Assembly: GCF_000153125.2 (NCBI RefSeq) | Contig: NZ_CM002299.1 | Location: 3,697,238-3,761,237 of the forward strand | From: Congregibacter litoralis KT71 | GTDB taxonomy: Bacteria; Pseudomonadota; Gammaproteobacteria; Pseudomonadales; Halieaceae | DNA length: 64,000 nt | Reading direction: 5' to 3' | Shown: piece by piece, positions 52,409 through 61,188 of the stretch | Position numbering within the stretch: the first letter of the stretch is position 1 | Layout of the letters: each line of letters begins with the position of its first letter | The notes under the pieces: model-generated | The model's database searches: none | Told to the model about the DNA's origin: nothing | The model's input: only the letters and a program-made list of their open reading frames with translations | Made by a program: the position numbers and the translations under genes

Positions 52409-53465
52409 TAGTGGTGTGTCGCCGCAACAGATGTACGGTAAAAAGCAGCACCGTCAGCAGTAGGATCGCTCCCGCCTGATGACCCGCCGCCACGGGAATC
52501 GCCATCCGCGTTAGCAGTGTGCCGATCCCCAGGGTGATTTGCAGCAGTAGCGCTGCCATCACCGCGCCGCCGGCCAGGCGAAGGGCCGTGCCGGACGCCT
52601 TCAACGCAAGAAACAAACCGAAACCGCCGACCAGAAAAAACAGCAGGTAGGCAAACAGGCGATGATTGAACTGAATCGTGGTCACGTCTTCAAAGGCGGC
52701 GAGCCAGGATGGCGTCGCCGCGTACAAGCCAGGGGGAACAAACCCCGGGCCCATCTTCGGCCAGGTTGGGTAGGCGTAGCCCGCGTCCGTTCCGGCTACC
52801 AGCCCCCCTGATAAAATCATCAGATACACCAGAACCACAAGCAGGGGTGACCAGCGCGCAACGCCCGCCAGGGACGCAGTCGACGATGATTTCGAACGGC
52901 GGCCGGCCTTTGGCCACAGATTCAGGAACTGCCAGAGGATAGCCGCGTAGAGTGCCACGGCGAGGCCAAGGTGCGCCGTCAGCCGGTATTGGGAAACACT
53001 GGGGCGGTCCACCAGGCCACTTTTCACCATATACCAGCCCAGCAGCCCCTGGCAGCCTCCCAGGACCAGCAGCACCAGCAAGCGCGGCATGAGTCCCGGA
53101 CGGATGACCCCGCGCAGGGCAAAAAACACCAGGGGGATGATAAACAGGAGTCCGATCAATCGGCCCAGGACCCGGTGGAGATATTCGTACATGAATATCA
53201 CCTTGAATTCATCAAGGCCCATACCCTGATTGATTTTCTGATACTCGGGGAACCGCTGATACTTGGCGAACACCTCCTGCCACGCGGCCTCTCCGATGGG
53301 GGGCCAGATCCCCATGATCGGTCGCCACTCCACCATGGATAAACCCGACTCCGTGAGTCGGGTGACACCACCGAGCAAAATCATGCCGTAGATCACCACG
53401 GCACAGGTGAGCAGCCAGAGAGCCAGCTGTCGGTCGTGGTGTGTTTGATATGCGCGTGAAAACAT
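52395..53465 (-). CDS. ctaA: heme A synthase (COX15/CtaA)
   Basis: A 356-residue inner membrane enzyme that converts heme O to heme A for cytochrome oxidase. The start at 53465 (MFSRAYQTHHDRQLALWLL) is chosen over a longer frame. Motifs are GGVTRLTESGLSMVEWRPIMG near residues 33-53, EYLHRVLGRLIGL with a heme His, VKSGLVDRPSVSQYRLTAHLGLA with a second His, GGLVAGTDAGYAYPTWPKMGPGFVP and FNHRLFAYLLF with a third His. Eight membrane helices are apparent. It belongs to the type 2 (COX15-like) group common in Proteobacteria. Confidence 0.93.
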   Translation of the reverse strand: MFSRAYQTHHDRQLALWLLTCAVVIYGMILLGGVTRLTESGLSMVEWRPIMGIWPPIGEAAWQEVFAKYQRFPEYQKINQGMGLDEFKVIFMYEYLHRVLGRLIGLLFIIPLVFFALRGVIRPGLMPRLLVLLVLGGCQGLLGWYMVKSGLVDRPSVSQYRLTAHLGLAVALYAAILWQFLNLWPKAGRRSKSSSTASLAGVARWSPLLVVLVYLMILSGGLVAGTDAGYAYPTWPKMGPGFVPPGLYAATPSWLAAFEDVTTIQFNHRLFAYLLFFLVGGFGLFLALKASGTALRLAGGAVMAALLLQITLGIGTLLTRMAIPVAAGHQAGAILLLTVLLFTVHLLRRHTTINGS

Positions 53466-53664
53466 GTCGATCCTAAAAGTGGCATCGGTACCCGAGCCTC
53501 TGCCCGTCGATGCCTGGCTATAGCCGGATAACGCCAAAAAAAGCGGCGCAATGATAGCGGAATCGACACCGCGACGCCCAGCGCCACCATAATCCCTAGA
53601 AAGTTACGTGGATCTAACGCCGAGCGCGTTAGAATGCGCCCTCATTTTTTACAGCACCGTTTTC

Positions 53665-55554
53665 ATGGATCTTTTGCGTCTCGAGCAGGCAAATCTGCAC
53701 TTCGGCACCCACGTACTTCTGGACAGCGTAGACCTGCAAATCAGCAGTGGTCAGCGCCTCGGACTCTTAGGTCGTAATGGCGAGGGCAAAAGCACCCTCC
53801 TGAAGATCCTCGCGGGCGATCTGGCCCTGGATGGCGGAGAACGCTGGCTGCGCCCGGGCACCCGCATCGCCAGACTGGAGCAGGAGCTACCGGATACCGC
53901 AGACATCACCGTATACGACTATGTCGCCGACGGCCTGGCAGAAACCGGCGCCCTCCTGCGACGTTTCGAGCAGCTTACCTCCTCTGCCGATGCGGATCTG
54001 GTGGAGTTGGAGCGGGTGCAACACGCCCTGGAAGCGGCCGATGGATGGCAATTGGGGCAACGTGTTGAGAGCACCCTCAGTCAACTGGATCTCAGGCGTG
54101 ACACCCTTATGTCCAGCCTCTCGGGGGGCTGGCGTCGCCGCGCGGCCCTCGCCCGTGCCCTGGTGGGCGATCCGGATATTCTTCTGCTGGATGAGCCCAC
54201 CAACCATCTGGACATCCCCGCCATCGAGTGGCTGCAGGAACAGCTCACGGGTCTGCGCTGCGCACTGGTACTCATCACGCACGACCGGCGTTTTCTCCAG
54301 GGCGTAGCCGATCACATCGCGGAGCTGGATCGCGGCAATCTCACGGTCTGGCAGGGAAGCTACGAGGGCTTTTTGAATCATCGGGAGCAACAGCTCGCCG
54401 CCGAGGAGCGAGCGAACGCGCTCTTCGATAAACGCCTGAGCGAAGAAGAGAAGTGGATCCGTCAGGGTATTAAGGCGCGGCGCACCCGTAATGAGGGTCG
54501 CGTCCGTGCGCTCAAAGCCATGCGCGAAGAACGCAGCGCCCGACGCGAGCGCACGGGCACTGCCAACCTCAACGTGGATACGGCGCAGCGCAGCGGCAAA
54601 ATCGTTGCGGAGCTTGAGGACGCCAGCGTCGTCCTCGGCGGCCGGACAATTATCAAGCCCTGTTCGCTGCTACTGCAGCGCGGCGATCGCGTGGGTATCG
54701 TCGGCCCCAACGGCGCGGGCAAAAGCACGCTCATCCGTCTACTGACCGGTGAACTCACGCCGGAAACGGGCACAGTGCGTCTGGGCAGCAAGCTCGAAAT
54801 TGCCTATGGCGATCAGCAACGATCAACGCTGGATCCCACCAAGAACCTTATCGATAACGTCTGCGGCGGCCGGGACTTTATTGAAATCGGTGGCCGTCGC
54901 AAGCACGCGGTCTCCTATCTCGGTGATTTTCTGTTCTCGCCCCAAAGGCTACGCACACCCGTCGGTGCCCTATCCGGGGGAGAGCAGAACCGCGCGGTGC
55001 TTGCCCTGCTGTTCAGCAAACCCGTAAACCTGCTGGTGCTCGACGAGCCGACGAACGACCTGGACATAGAAACCCTGGAGCTTCTGGAAGAGCTGCTCAT
55101 GGAGTTCAAGGGCACGGTATTGCTGGTGAGCCACGATCGCGCCTTTATGGATAATGTCGTCACAAGCCTTCTGGTACTCACCGGCGACGGCAGCATCGAG
55201 GAGCATGCCGGTGGCTTCAGCGACTGGGAAGCCCGAGGCGGCCGCCTCCTGCCCCTGGATGCCATGCCTCATGAGCGTGTAAAAGACACACCTTCGCCTG
55301 CCCCCGCCGCCACGGCCGAAAAAAGCCCCCAAAAGAAACTCAGCTATAAAGAGCAGCGCGAGCTCGATAGCCTGCCCGCAGATATCGAGGCTCTGGAATC
55401 GCGGCAAGGAGAGCTTGAAACCTTGTGCGCCGATCCCGCCTTCTACGAGCGGGATCCCCGGGAGGTGAAAGATCTCCTCGCCGAACTAGCGAGTATTGGC
55501 GGGACACTCGAGGAAAAAATCGAACGCTGGACGGAGCTCGAGGAGCGAGCCTAA
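53665..55554 (+). CDS. uup: ABC-F ATPase Uup
   Basis: A 629-residue soluble protein with two ABC ATPase domains and no membrane part; the start at 53665 (MDLLRLEQANLHFG) is chosen over an upstream frame. Walker A motifs are GLLGRNGEGKSTLL near residue 34 and GIVGPNGAGKSTLI near 343; signatures are SLSGGWRRRAALARAL and ALSGGEQNRAVLAL; Walker B is ILLLDEPTNHLD and LLVLDEPTNDLD. The C-terminus (LSYKEQRELDSLPADIEALESRQGELE) is the coiled coil of Uup. It acts on ribosomes or branched DNA; loss raises transposon excision in E. coli. Confidence 0.93.
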   Translation: MDLLRLEQANLHFGTHVLLDSVDLQISSGQRLGLLGRNGEGKSTLLKILAGDLALDGGERWLRPGTRIARLEQELPDTADITVYDYVADGLAETGALLRRFEQLTSSADADLVELERVQHALEAADGWQLGQRVESTLSQLDLRRDTLMSSLSGGWRRRAALARALVGDPDILLLDEPTNHLDIPAIEWLQEQLTGLRCALVLITHDRRFLQGVADHIAELDRGNLTVWQGSYEGFLNHREQQLAAEERANALFDKRLSEEEKWIRQGIKARRTRNEGRVRALKAMREERSARRERTGTANLNVDTAQRSGKIVAELEDASVVLGGRTIIKPCSLLLQRGDRVGIVGPNGAGKSTLIRLLTGELTPETGTVRLGSKLEIAYGDQQRSTLDPTKNLIDNVCGGRDFIEIGGRRKHAVSYLGDFLFSPQRLRTPVGALSGGEQNRAVLALLFSKPVNLLVLDEPTNDLDIETLELLEELLMEFKGTVLLVSHDRAFMDNVVTSLLVLTGDGSIEEHAGGFSDWEARGGRLLPLDAMPHERVKDTPSPAPAATAEKSPQKKLSYKEQRELDSLPADIEALESRQGELETLCADPAFYERDPREVKDLLAELASIGGTLEEKIERWTELEERA

Positions 55555-55574
55555 ACCCCAGCCTCAGCCTCCAA

Positions 55575-56762
55575 CTACAGCACTTTTGCGATGGAGTCGG
55601 CGAGATAGTCGATGTTTCGGGCGTTCACCCCCGCAACATTGATGCGTGATGAGCCAAGCATGTACACGCTGTAGTCATCGCGCAGGGCCTGCACCTGATC
55701 GCCGCTCAATCCCAGAAAGGAAAACATGCCTTTCTCGGCGCGGATAAATTCAAAGTCGCGCCCCGTGGAGGCCTGGAGTTTTTCCACCAGGTCGCTGCGC
55801 AGGCCGTTGATGCGTGCACACATAGCGTGAAGCTCGGATTGCCAGCTGGCGGTCAACTCGGGATCCGACAGGACGGCACTGGCGAGCAGGGCGCCGTGGG
55901 CCGGCGGCATGGAATACACGCGCCGCGCAGCGACCTTGGCCTGGCTCAACAAGGCGTCGGCACTCTCAGCGTTTTTACCCACAAAGAGCGTGCAGCCCGT
56001 GCGCTCGCGGTAGAGGCCCATGTTCTTGGAGCAGGACGCCGCAATAATCATCTCCGGCAGCCGCTCTGCCAGCTGCCGAAGCCCCGCCGCATCGGCATCG
56101 AGACCATCGCCCAGACCCTGATAGGCAATATCGATAAACGGCATAAAGCCCTGGGCCTCAGCCATGTCACCGATAATCTTCCACTGTTCCTGAGAGAGAT
56201 CCGCGCCACAGGGGTTATGACAGCAGCCGTGCAGAAGCACGATATCACCGCTGGCTGCACCCTTGAGATCCTCCATCATAGCCTCGAAGTTCACTCCATG
56301 GGTCTCGGCGTCGTAGTAACGATAGGTGGAAAACTGCAGACCCACACTCCCCAGCAGCGGAATATGTACCGGCCAGGTGGGATCGGATACCCAAACCTTA
56401 GCACCCGGCGACGCCGCCTGAATAATCTCTGCGCCAATGCGCAGGGCACCGCAGCCCCCCGGCGCCTGAATGCTGCTCACCCGACCATCGGCAAGGGCCG
56501 TGCTGTTTTCGCCCAACACCAGCTTTTGCATGCCGGGATTAAATCCCTCCACGCCGGCGGGGGGCAAATAGGCTTTGCTCGTCTCTTGCGACACCAGGCG
56601 CGCCTGGGCCTGAGTGATGGCATCAAACACCGGGCAAACACCCGACTCATCCATGTAAATCCCCACGGTGAGGTCTACTTTTTTAGGGTTGTCATCGGCG
56701 CGGCACACAGCGGCCAGACCAAGAATGGGGTCATCGGGGAGCAGAGACAGAGCGTCGAGCAT
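55575..56762 (-). CDS. aspartate/aromatic amino acid aminotransferase
   Basis: A 395-residue fold type I PLP enzyme. The start at 56762 (MLDALSLLPDDPILGL) has AGGA nine bases upstream and gives the usual length for AspC/TyrB. DLTVGIYMDESG is near residue 31, HGCCHNPCGADLSQEQW near 186, and SCSKNMGLYRERTG near 242 contains the PLP Lys. It should exchange amino groups between aspartate or aromatic amino acids and 2-oxoglutarate. It faces the uup gene tail to tail, 20 bp apart. Confidence 0.92.
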   Translation of the reverse strand: MLDALSLLPDDPILGLAAVCRADDNPKKVDLTVGIYMDESGVCPVFDAITQAQARLVSQETSKAYLPPAGVEGFNPGMQKLVLGENSTALADGRVSSIQAPGGCGALRIGAEIIQAASPGAKVWVSDPTWPVHIPLLGSVGLQFSTYRYYDAETHGVNFEAMMEDLKGAASGDIVLLHGCCHNPCGADLSQEQWKIIGDMAEAQGFMPFIDIAYQGLGDGLDADAAGLRQLAERLPEMIIAASCSKNMGLYRERTGCTLFVGKNAESADALLSQAKVAARRVYSMPPAHGALLASAVLSDPELTASWQSELHAMCARINGLRSDLVEKLQASTGRDFEFIRAEKGMFSFLGLSGDQVQALRDDYSVYMLGSSRINVAGVNARNIDYLADSIAKVL

Positions 56763-56960
56763 GGCAAACATTCCTAAACAGGGCAGACGGGACAAGAACA
56801 TCAGAATACGCGACGACGGCAGTGGATAAAACACGGGATTTTTCGGCGCTCAGCGACTTTGTTGCACGGTGCGCATTTTTCACGTTTTTTATGCGGACTT
56901 TTTCCTTGTTGCCAGGCGTCAGAACTCTATTCTGCATTCATAGTAAGAAGGAACACCGTC

Positions 56961-57152
56961 ATGGCCAATAACAGCGACAACACAACATCCCGCGACAGCA
57001 ACAGCCTGGTTGCCTTTCTGGGCGCGATCAAGTTCCGTAAGCCGACCCGGGCTGCGAACGACGTCGATCAGTATTTCGCGCAGCCCCAGCCCCAGGCTCG
57101 TCAGCGTCGTCAGCTTGCCGAAGAGAACTACTGGGTACGCAGCGCCAACTAA
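56961..57152 (+). CDS. small hypothetical protein
   Basis: A 63-residue protein, ATG at 56961 with AAGGA upstream. FLGAIKFRKPTRAANDVDQYFAQPQPQARQ and the end LAEENYWVRSAN suggest a partly disordered, basic Gln/Pro-rich protein. No family is recognised. It reads away from the aminotransferase gene. Confidence 0.55.
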   Translation: MANNSDNTTSRDSNSLVAFLGAIKFRKPTRAANDVDQYFAQPQPQARQRRQLAEENYWVRSAN

Positions 57153-57283
57153 GCTGCCGGCGATGAGAGCACGCTCCCGGGTAGCCATAGCTCGCTAGCA
57201 ATACCAGCGCGGTCACAGGCACCGTTGTTACCCAGAGCACCGTTGTTACCCAGACATGTCACCCAGGCATGTTACCCAAGCGG

Positions 57284-58021
57284 TCACCCACGCAATGCGT
57301 GGGCACGCATTCCCTTGTACAGCCCCTCCGCTTCTTCGCACATCGCTTCCTGCGCGGCCGTCAACGTTTTGGGTCGCTCTGACGATTCAGCCGGGGGTGC
57401 CGCAAACCCTGTGGAAGACCAGACCGAGGCATACCAATGGGGAGCCCATACACCATCGCTGTCCCGGGGCCCTGCGGGCCACTGCAGCATCGCCTCTTCA
57501 AAAGGCAGGGACAAGCGCTGACACAGCTGCCCGAGAACGCCGCGAGGGTTGCTCAGGGTAAGCGCTGCATCGAGCACCGGCGGCACCTCGCCGAGGCGAT
57601 CACATTCGCGATCAAATAGCGCGGCCTGCTGCTCAAAGCCCAGTTCCTCCAGGGTGAAGTCACCGCGTACCCGGGCGTAGGATGCGATGATCCTGCGCGG
57701 CTCGCGAATCAGAAAACAGTTCGTCAGCTTTTCCGTAAAGGACAGATCCATGCCCGGCAGAATGTGCTGGGTCATATGTTTTTGATAGTAGAGCGATGCG
57801 GGCTCTTCACGACACAGGGCGTCGGCTACTTCCCGCCAGTCCTGCGACTGACTGGCGAGGATTTCGGGACCACCGGGATGCTCACGACCCGTTTCGGCGA
57901 GATAGGCGGCATAAAAGGGTTCGTCCACCACCGCGCTGTCACTGCGATTCTCAAAGGATCGCATCATCGCGGTACTGATGTTCCGCGGGCCTGACCACAT
58001 TGCCACGCGTTTTACGCTCAT
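57284..58021 (-). CDS. sulfotransferase-like protein paired with aminotransferase IV
   Basis: A 245-residue protein with MWSGPRNISTAMMRSFENRSD near residue 8, a modified P-loop of the sulfotransferase fold, and CFLIREPRRIIASYARVRGDF near 110, the second PAPS-type motif. Relatives are known fused or adjacent to class IV aminotransferases, in eukaryotes too. The gene starts four bases inside the aminotransferase stop, so the two are coupled. The substrate is not known. Confidence 0.78.
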   Translation of the reverse strand: MSVKRVAMWSGPRNISTAMMRSFENRSDSAVVDEPFYAAYLAETGREHPGGPEILASQSQDWREVADALCREEPASLYYQKHMTQHILPGMDLSFTEKLTNCFLIREPRRIIASYARVRGDFTLEELGFEQQAALFDRECDRLGEVPPVLDAALTLSNPRGVLGQLCQRLSLPFEEAMLQWPAGPRDSDGVWAPHWYASVWSSTGFAAPPAESSERPKTLTAAQEAMCEEAEGLYKGMRAHALRG

Positions 58022-58977
58022 GACTCAGTCCCGGCTCCATCCTCGCTGCGACGATGAAGTCGGCCGGGACCCTCGATGTAGTCGGCGACGTAGCGACGGT
58101 AGGCGGATTGCAGCCGGGATACCACGGGCCCCCGCTCTCCCGTGCCGATGGTTCGACCGTCCACCTCACGCACGGGAACCAGACCGGCAAAGGTACCGGT
58201 GACAAAGGACTCTTCGGCGTTATAGACGTCCGTGAGGGTGAAGTTCCGCTCCCTGACCGTCATCCCCTCGGCGGCAGCAATGTTAAGAACCTTGCGACGG
58301 GTGATGCCATCCAGACAGTAATCACCGGTACTGGTCCAGAGCTCGCCCCGGCGAACAATAAAAAAATGCGTGGAATTACAGGTCGCTACAAAGCCGTGGG
58401 GATCGAGCATGAGCGCCTCGTCACACCCTGCCTTGGCGGCCTGAATACAGGCCGTCACGCAATTTAATTTTGAATGGGTGTTCAGCGTGGGATCCTGAAC
58501 ATCGGAGTAACCCCGGCGCACATGCACGGTAAACAGGGTCACGCCCTTTTCCACGGTCTCGGGGAGCGCCGTCTTGTACTCGGGAATAATGACAATAGTC
58601 GGTGGCGTTACGGTCATGCGGGGATCCTGGTAGGGCGTTGACTTCACCCCGCGGGAAACCATGAGTCGAATGTGCACGCCGTCGTGCATGTCGTTCGCTT
58701 GAAGGGCTGCGTAGAGTCGCTGCGTCAGCGCTTCCTTACTCACGGAAATCTCAAAATCCAGGGTGTGCATGCCTTCATAAAGGCGGTCCAGATGCTGCTC
58801 AAGGAAGAGTATCGTGCCACTTTCAACCCGCAGCCCCTCCCACACGCCATCGCCCAGCACAAAGCCCGAATCAAACACCGACACCACGGCTTTCTCCCGC
58901 GGCAACAGCTCGCCGTTTATGTCGATGAGAATGTCCTGATTACGGTCCGCGCCGTCGTATTCGTGAGTGCCCTTCAT
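58018..58977 (-). CDS. class IV (branched-chain/D-amino acid type) aminotransferase
   Basis: A 319-residue fold type IV PLP enzyme. VVSVFDSGFVLGDGVWEGLRVESG near residues 33-56 and RLMVSRGVKSTPYQDPRM near 104-121 are visible; the PLP Lys is in THSKLNCVTACIQAAKAGCDEALMLDP near 165. ATCNSTHFFIVRRGELWTS near 198 and CLDGITRRKVLNIAA near 222 complete the family pattern. It should transaminate a branched-chain or related amino acid. It is coupled to the sulfotransferase-like gene, a conserved pairing that suggests a joint pathway. Confidence 0.88.
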   Translation of the reverse strand: MKGTHEYDGADRNQDILIDINGELLPREKAVVSVFDSGFVLGDGVWEGLRVESGTILFLEQHLDRLYEGMHTLDFEISVSKEALTQRLYAALQANDMHDGVHIRLMVSRGVKSTPYQDPRMTVTPPTIVIIPEYKTALPETVEKGVTLFTVHVRRGYSDVQDPTLNTHSKLNCVTACIQAAKAGCDEALMLDPHGFVATCNSTHFFIVRRGELWTSTGDYCLDGITRRKVLNIAAAEGMTVRERNFTLTDVYNAEESFVTGTFAGLVPVREVDGRTIGTGERGPVVSRLQSAYRRYVADYIEGPGRLHRRSEDGAGTES

Positions 58978-59110
58978 AGTGTAAATCCCGGATTATGCGA
59001 TGACGAATAAGCGTAAGAAAACGCGGCGCATGCTACCATGCGTGGCTCTTAACGCTGTGCTCCCGGCGCACGGCTAGGCGCCTGAGCTTCTGAATAAAGA
59101 CACCCTTACC

Positions 59111-59857
59111 GTGAGTGATAAGCCCCGACATTCGAATCCCGACACGCTCTTCAGTGATCCTTTACGCGCCCCGGGACCGTTTCGTTTCGATAGCGATGTG
59201 GTATCCGTCTTCCCCGACATGATCCGTCGGTCGGTCCCGGGTTATGAGACCGTCATTGCCATGTCAGGGCTGCTGGCGGGTCGCTTCGCCCGGCCCCACA
59301 GCAATGTTTACGATCTGGGCTGCTCCCTGGGAGCAACAACGCTCTCCATGCGACGCCATATTGAGGTGCCGGACTGCGTGATCGTGGGCATCGACAATTC
59401 CGCCGCCATGATTGCGCGTTGCCGGGAGCTTATCGACCGGGATCCGGGAAGCGTCGCCGTCGAACTCCGGGAAGGCGATATTCTGAAAAGCGACATCGCC
59501 AATGCCTCCATGGTTGTTCTCAACTACACCCTGCAATTTGTGCCCCGGGAGCACCGCCTGGACCTTCTCAAAGGCATTGCCGATGCGCTCCTGCCCGGGG
59601 GAATCCTGGTCCTGTCCGAGAAGGTTGTGTTCCCCGACGAGTCCCTCAACCAGCTCAATATTGATCTTCATCACGACTTCAAACGCGCCCACGGCTACAG
59701 CGACCTGGAGATCGCCCGCAAGCGCGACTCCATTGAAAACGTCCTCGTTCCCGAATCCATAGAACAGCATCGCAAACGTCTCGCGAGCGCGGGTTTCAGT
59801 TCCAGCGACGTGTGGTTTCAGTGCTTTAACTTTGCTTCCATCATCGCCCTCAAATGA
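59111..59857 (+). CDS. cmoA: carboxy-S-adenosylmethionine synthase CmoA
   Basis: A 248-residue SAM-binding enzyme that makes carboxy-SAM from SAM and prephenate for wobble uridine modification. It starts at GTG 59111. Near the N-terminus FRFDSDVVSVFPDMIRRSVPGYETVI, then VYDLGCSLGATTLSMRRHI near 70 (the SAM loop) and VLNYTLQFVPREHRLDLL, match CmoA closely. It overlaps cmoB by four bases. Confidence 0.95.
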   Translation: MSDKPRHSNPDTLFSDPLRAPGPFRFDSDVVSVFPDMIRRSVPGYETVIAMSGLLAGRFARPHSNVYDLGCSLGATTLSMRRHIEVPDCVIVGIDNSAAMIARCRELIDRDPGSVAVELREGDILKSDIANASMVVLNYTLQFVPREHRLDLLKGIADALLPGGILVLSEKVVFPDESLNQLNIDLHHDFKRAHGYSDLEIARKRDSIENVLVPESIEQHRKRLASAGFSSSDVWFQCFNFASIIALK

Positions 59858-60828
59858 TTGATGTGCGTGCACTGCAGGAGCGCTGGAAAGACGGCCCCCT
59901 GGCGCCCTGGGCCGAACTGCTGCCAGCGCATGTCGAGGCCGGTCTTTCCGTAGCACGGCACGGTGACATCCCCCGCTGGCGTGCGGCGCTGGAGTCCCTT
60001 CCGGACATAGGCACCGACCAGGTATCCCTGAACACCGCAAAGGTGGGCGTCAGCACGGAAAACACCCTCGACGAATCAGGGCGTGCAGCCCTCGAGGCCG
60101 CCCTGCGGGGTCTATGCCCCTGGCGCAAAGGGCCCTATGAGCTGTTTGGTCTCTCCATCGATACGGAGTGGCACTCGGACTGGAAGTGGGATCGTCTCGT
60201 GGGGCATATCGAGCCCCTGAGCAACCGCCGCGTACTGGACGTGGGCTGCGGGAATGGCTATCACTGCTGGCGCATGCGCGGTGCCGGAGCGGACGAGGTG
60301 ATTGGCATCGACCCCTCGCCCTTGTTTGTCATTCAATTTGCAGCGCTCCAACGCTACATACAGGATCCCGCGGTGAGTATTCTTCCCGTTGGAATTGAGA
60401 AGCTACCGCCCGGGCTCCGCGCCTTCGATACGGCCTTTTCCATGGGTGTGCTCTATCACCGGCGCTCGCCCATGGAACACCTGACCACCCTGCGCGATAG
60501 TTTGCGTCGAGGCGGACAGCTGGTACTGGAGACGCTGGTCATCGAAGGCGATGAACGCCAATGCCTGGTACCCCAGGGACGCTACGCCCGCATGGGCAAT
60601 GTCTGGTTTATCCCGAGCTCCGCCATGCTGGTGCTCTGGCTGGCAAAACTGGGATGGAAAAATCCCCGCGTAGTGGACGAGTCCGTCACCACCACGGAGG
60701 AGCAACGCCCTACGGACTGGATGAGCTTTCAATCCCTGGAGCATTTTCTGGATCCTGAGGACCCGTCCCTCACCCTCGAAGGCTACCCCGCGCCGCGGCG
60801 GGCTATCGTGATCGCGGAAGCGCCTTAA
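59854..60828 (+). CDS. cmoB: tRNA U34 carboxymethyltransferase CmoB
   Basis: A 324-residue enzyme that uses carboxy-SAM to convert 5-hydroxyuridine-34 to uridine-5-oxyacetic acid in tRNAs. WRKGPYELFGLSIDTEWHSDWKWDR near residues 90-114 and VLDVGCGNGYHCWRMRGAGADEVIGIDP near 128-155 are the family's anchor and SAM loop; FSMGVLYHRRSPMEHL and LVLETLVIEGDE follow. It is coupled to cmoA by an ATGA overlap. Confidence 0.95.
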   Translation: MIDVRALQERWKDGPLAPWAELLPAHVEAGLSVARHGDIPRWRAALESLPDIGTDQVSLNTAKVGVSTENTLDESGRAALEAALRGLCPWRKGPYELFGLSIDTEWHSDWKWDRLVGHIEPLSNRRVLDVGCGNGYHCWRMRGAGADEVIGIDPSPLFVIQFAALQRYIQDPAVSILPVGIEKLPPGLRAFDTAFSMGVLYHRRSPMEHLTTLRDSLRRGGQLVLETLVIEGDERQCLVPQGRYARMGNVWFIPSSAMLVLWLAKLGWKNPRVVDESVTTTEEQRPTDWMSFQSLEHFLDPEDPSLTLEGYPAPRRAIVIAEAP

Positions 60829-60889
60829 ACCCCTCGCACGGGCCTGTCTATTTCAAGTACTGCTTCGTCAGCTCGGAACAAGCATCGAC

Positions 60890-60964
60890 GGCCCGGCACG
60901 CCACAGGAACACTCCCCGAAAAGAATGAGGGGATCGGCTCGCTTATCCTGTGGCGTGCCGGGCC
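60890..60964. repeat. palindromic element, family 2, copy A
   Basis: A perfect 19-bp inverted repeat (60890-60908 and 60946-60964, GGCCCGGCACGCCACAGGA) encloses a 37-nt centre. Read on the minus strand the centre has GAGCCGATCCCC then CTTTTCGG, shared with copies B and C, but the arms are unrelated to theirs. It lies 61 bp after cmoB. Confidence 0.8.
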
Positions 60965-61034
60965 TCCTGTCCTGCAAGCGCAGGGGCTCGATTAATGATC
61001 ATGCGTGACCAGGACTAGCGCTACACCCTGCCCT

Positions 61035-61130
61035 GCTGATCACGAGCTACCACTGCGGCCTCCTTCAAAGAGCCGATCCCCCAAATCTTTTCGGCGATTG
61101 AAGGGGGCTGCGGGGCAGCTCGTGATCAGC
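61035..61130. repeat. palindromic element, family 2, copy B
   Basis: A perfect 14-bp outer arm pair GCTGATCACGAGCT/AGCTCGTGATCAGC (61035-61048, 61117-61130) continues inward with an imperfect pair (GCGGCCTCCTTCAA against TTGAAGGGGGCTGC). The centre on the plus strand is AGAGCCGATCCCCCAAATCT then TTTCGGCGA (about 61069-61097). It lies 59 bp from the lon stop. Confidence 0.8.
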
Positions 61131-61188
61131 ACGCTCCAAGCTGTGCAGGTCTAATCAACACACCACTTGCAGAGGCGTTTCGACACGA

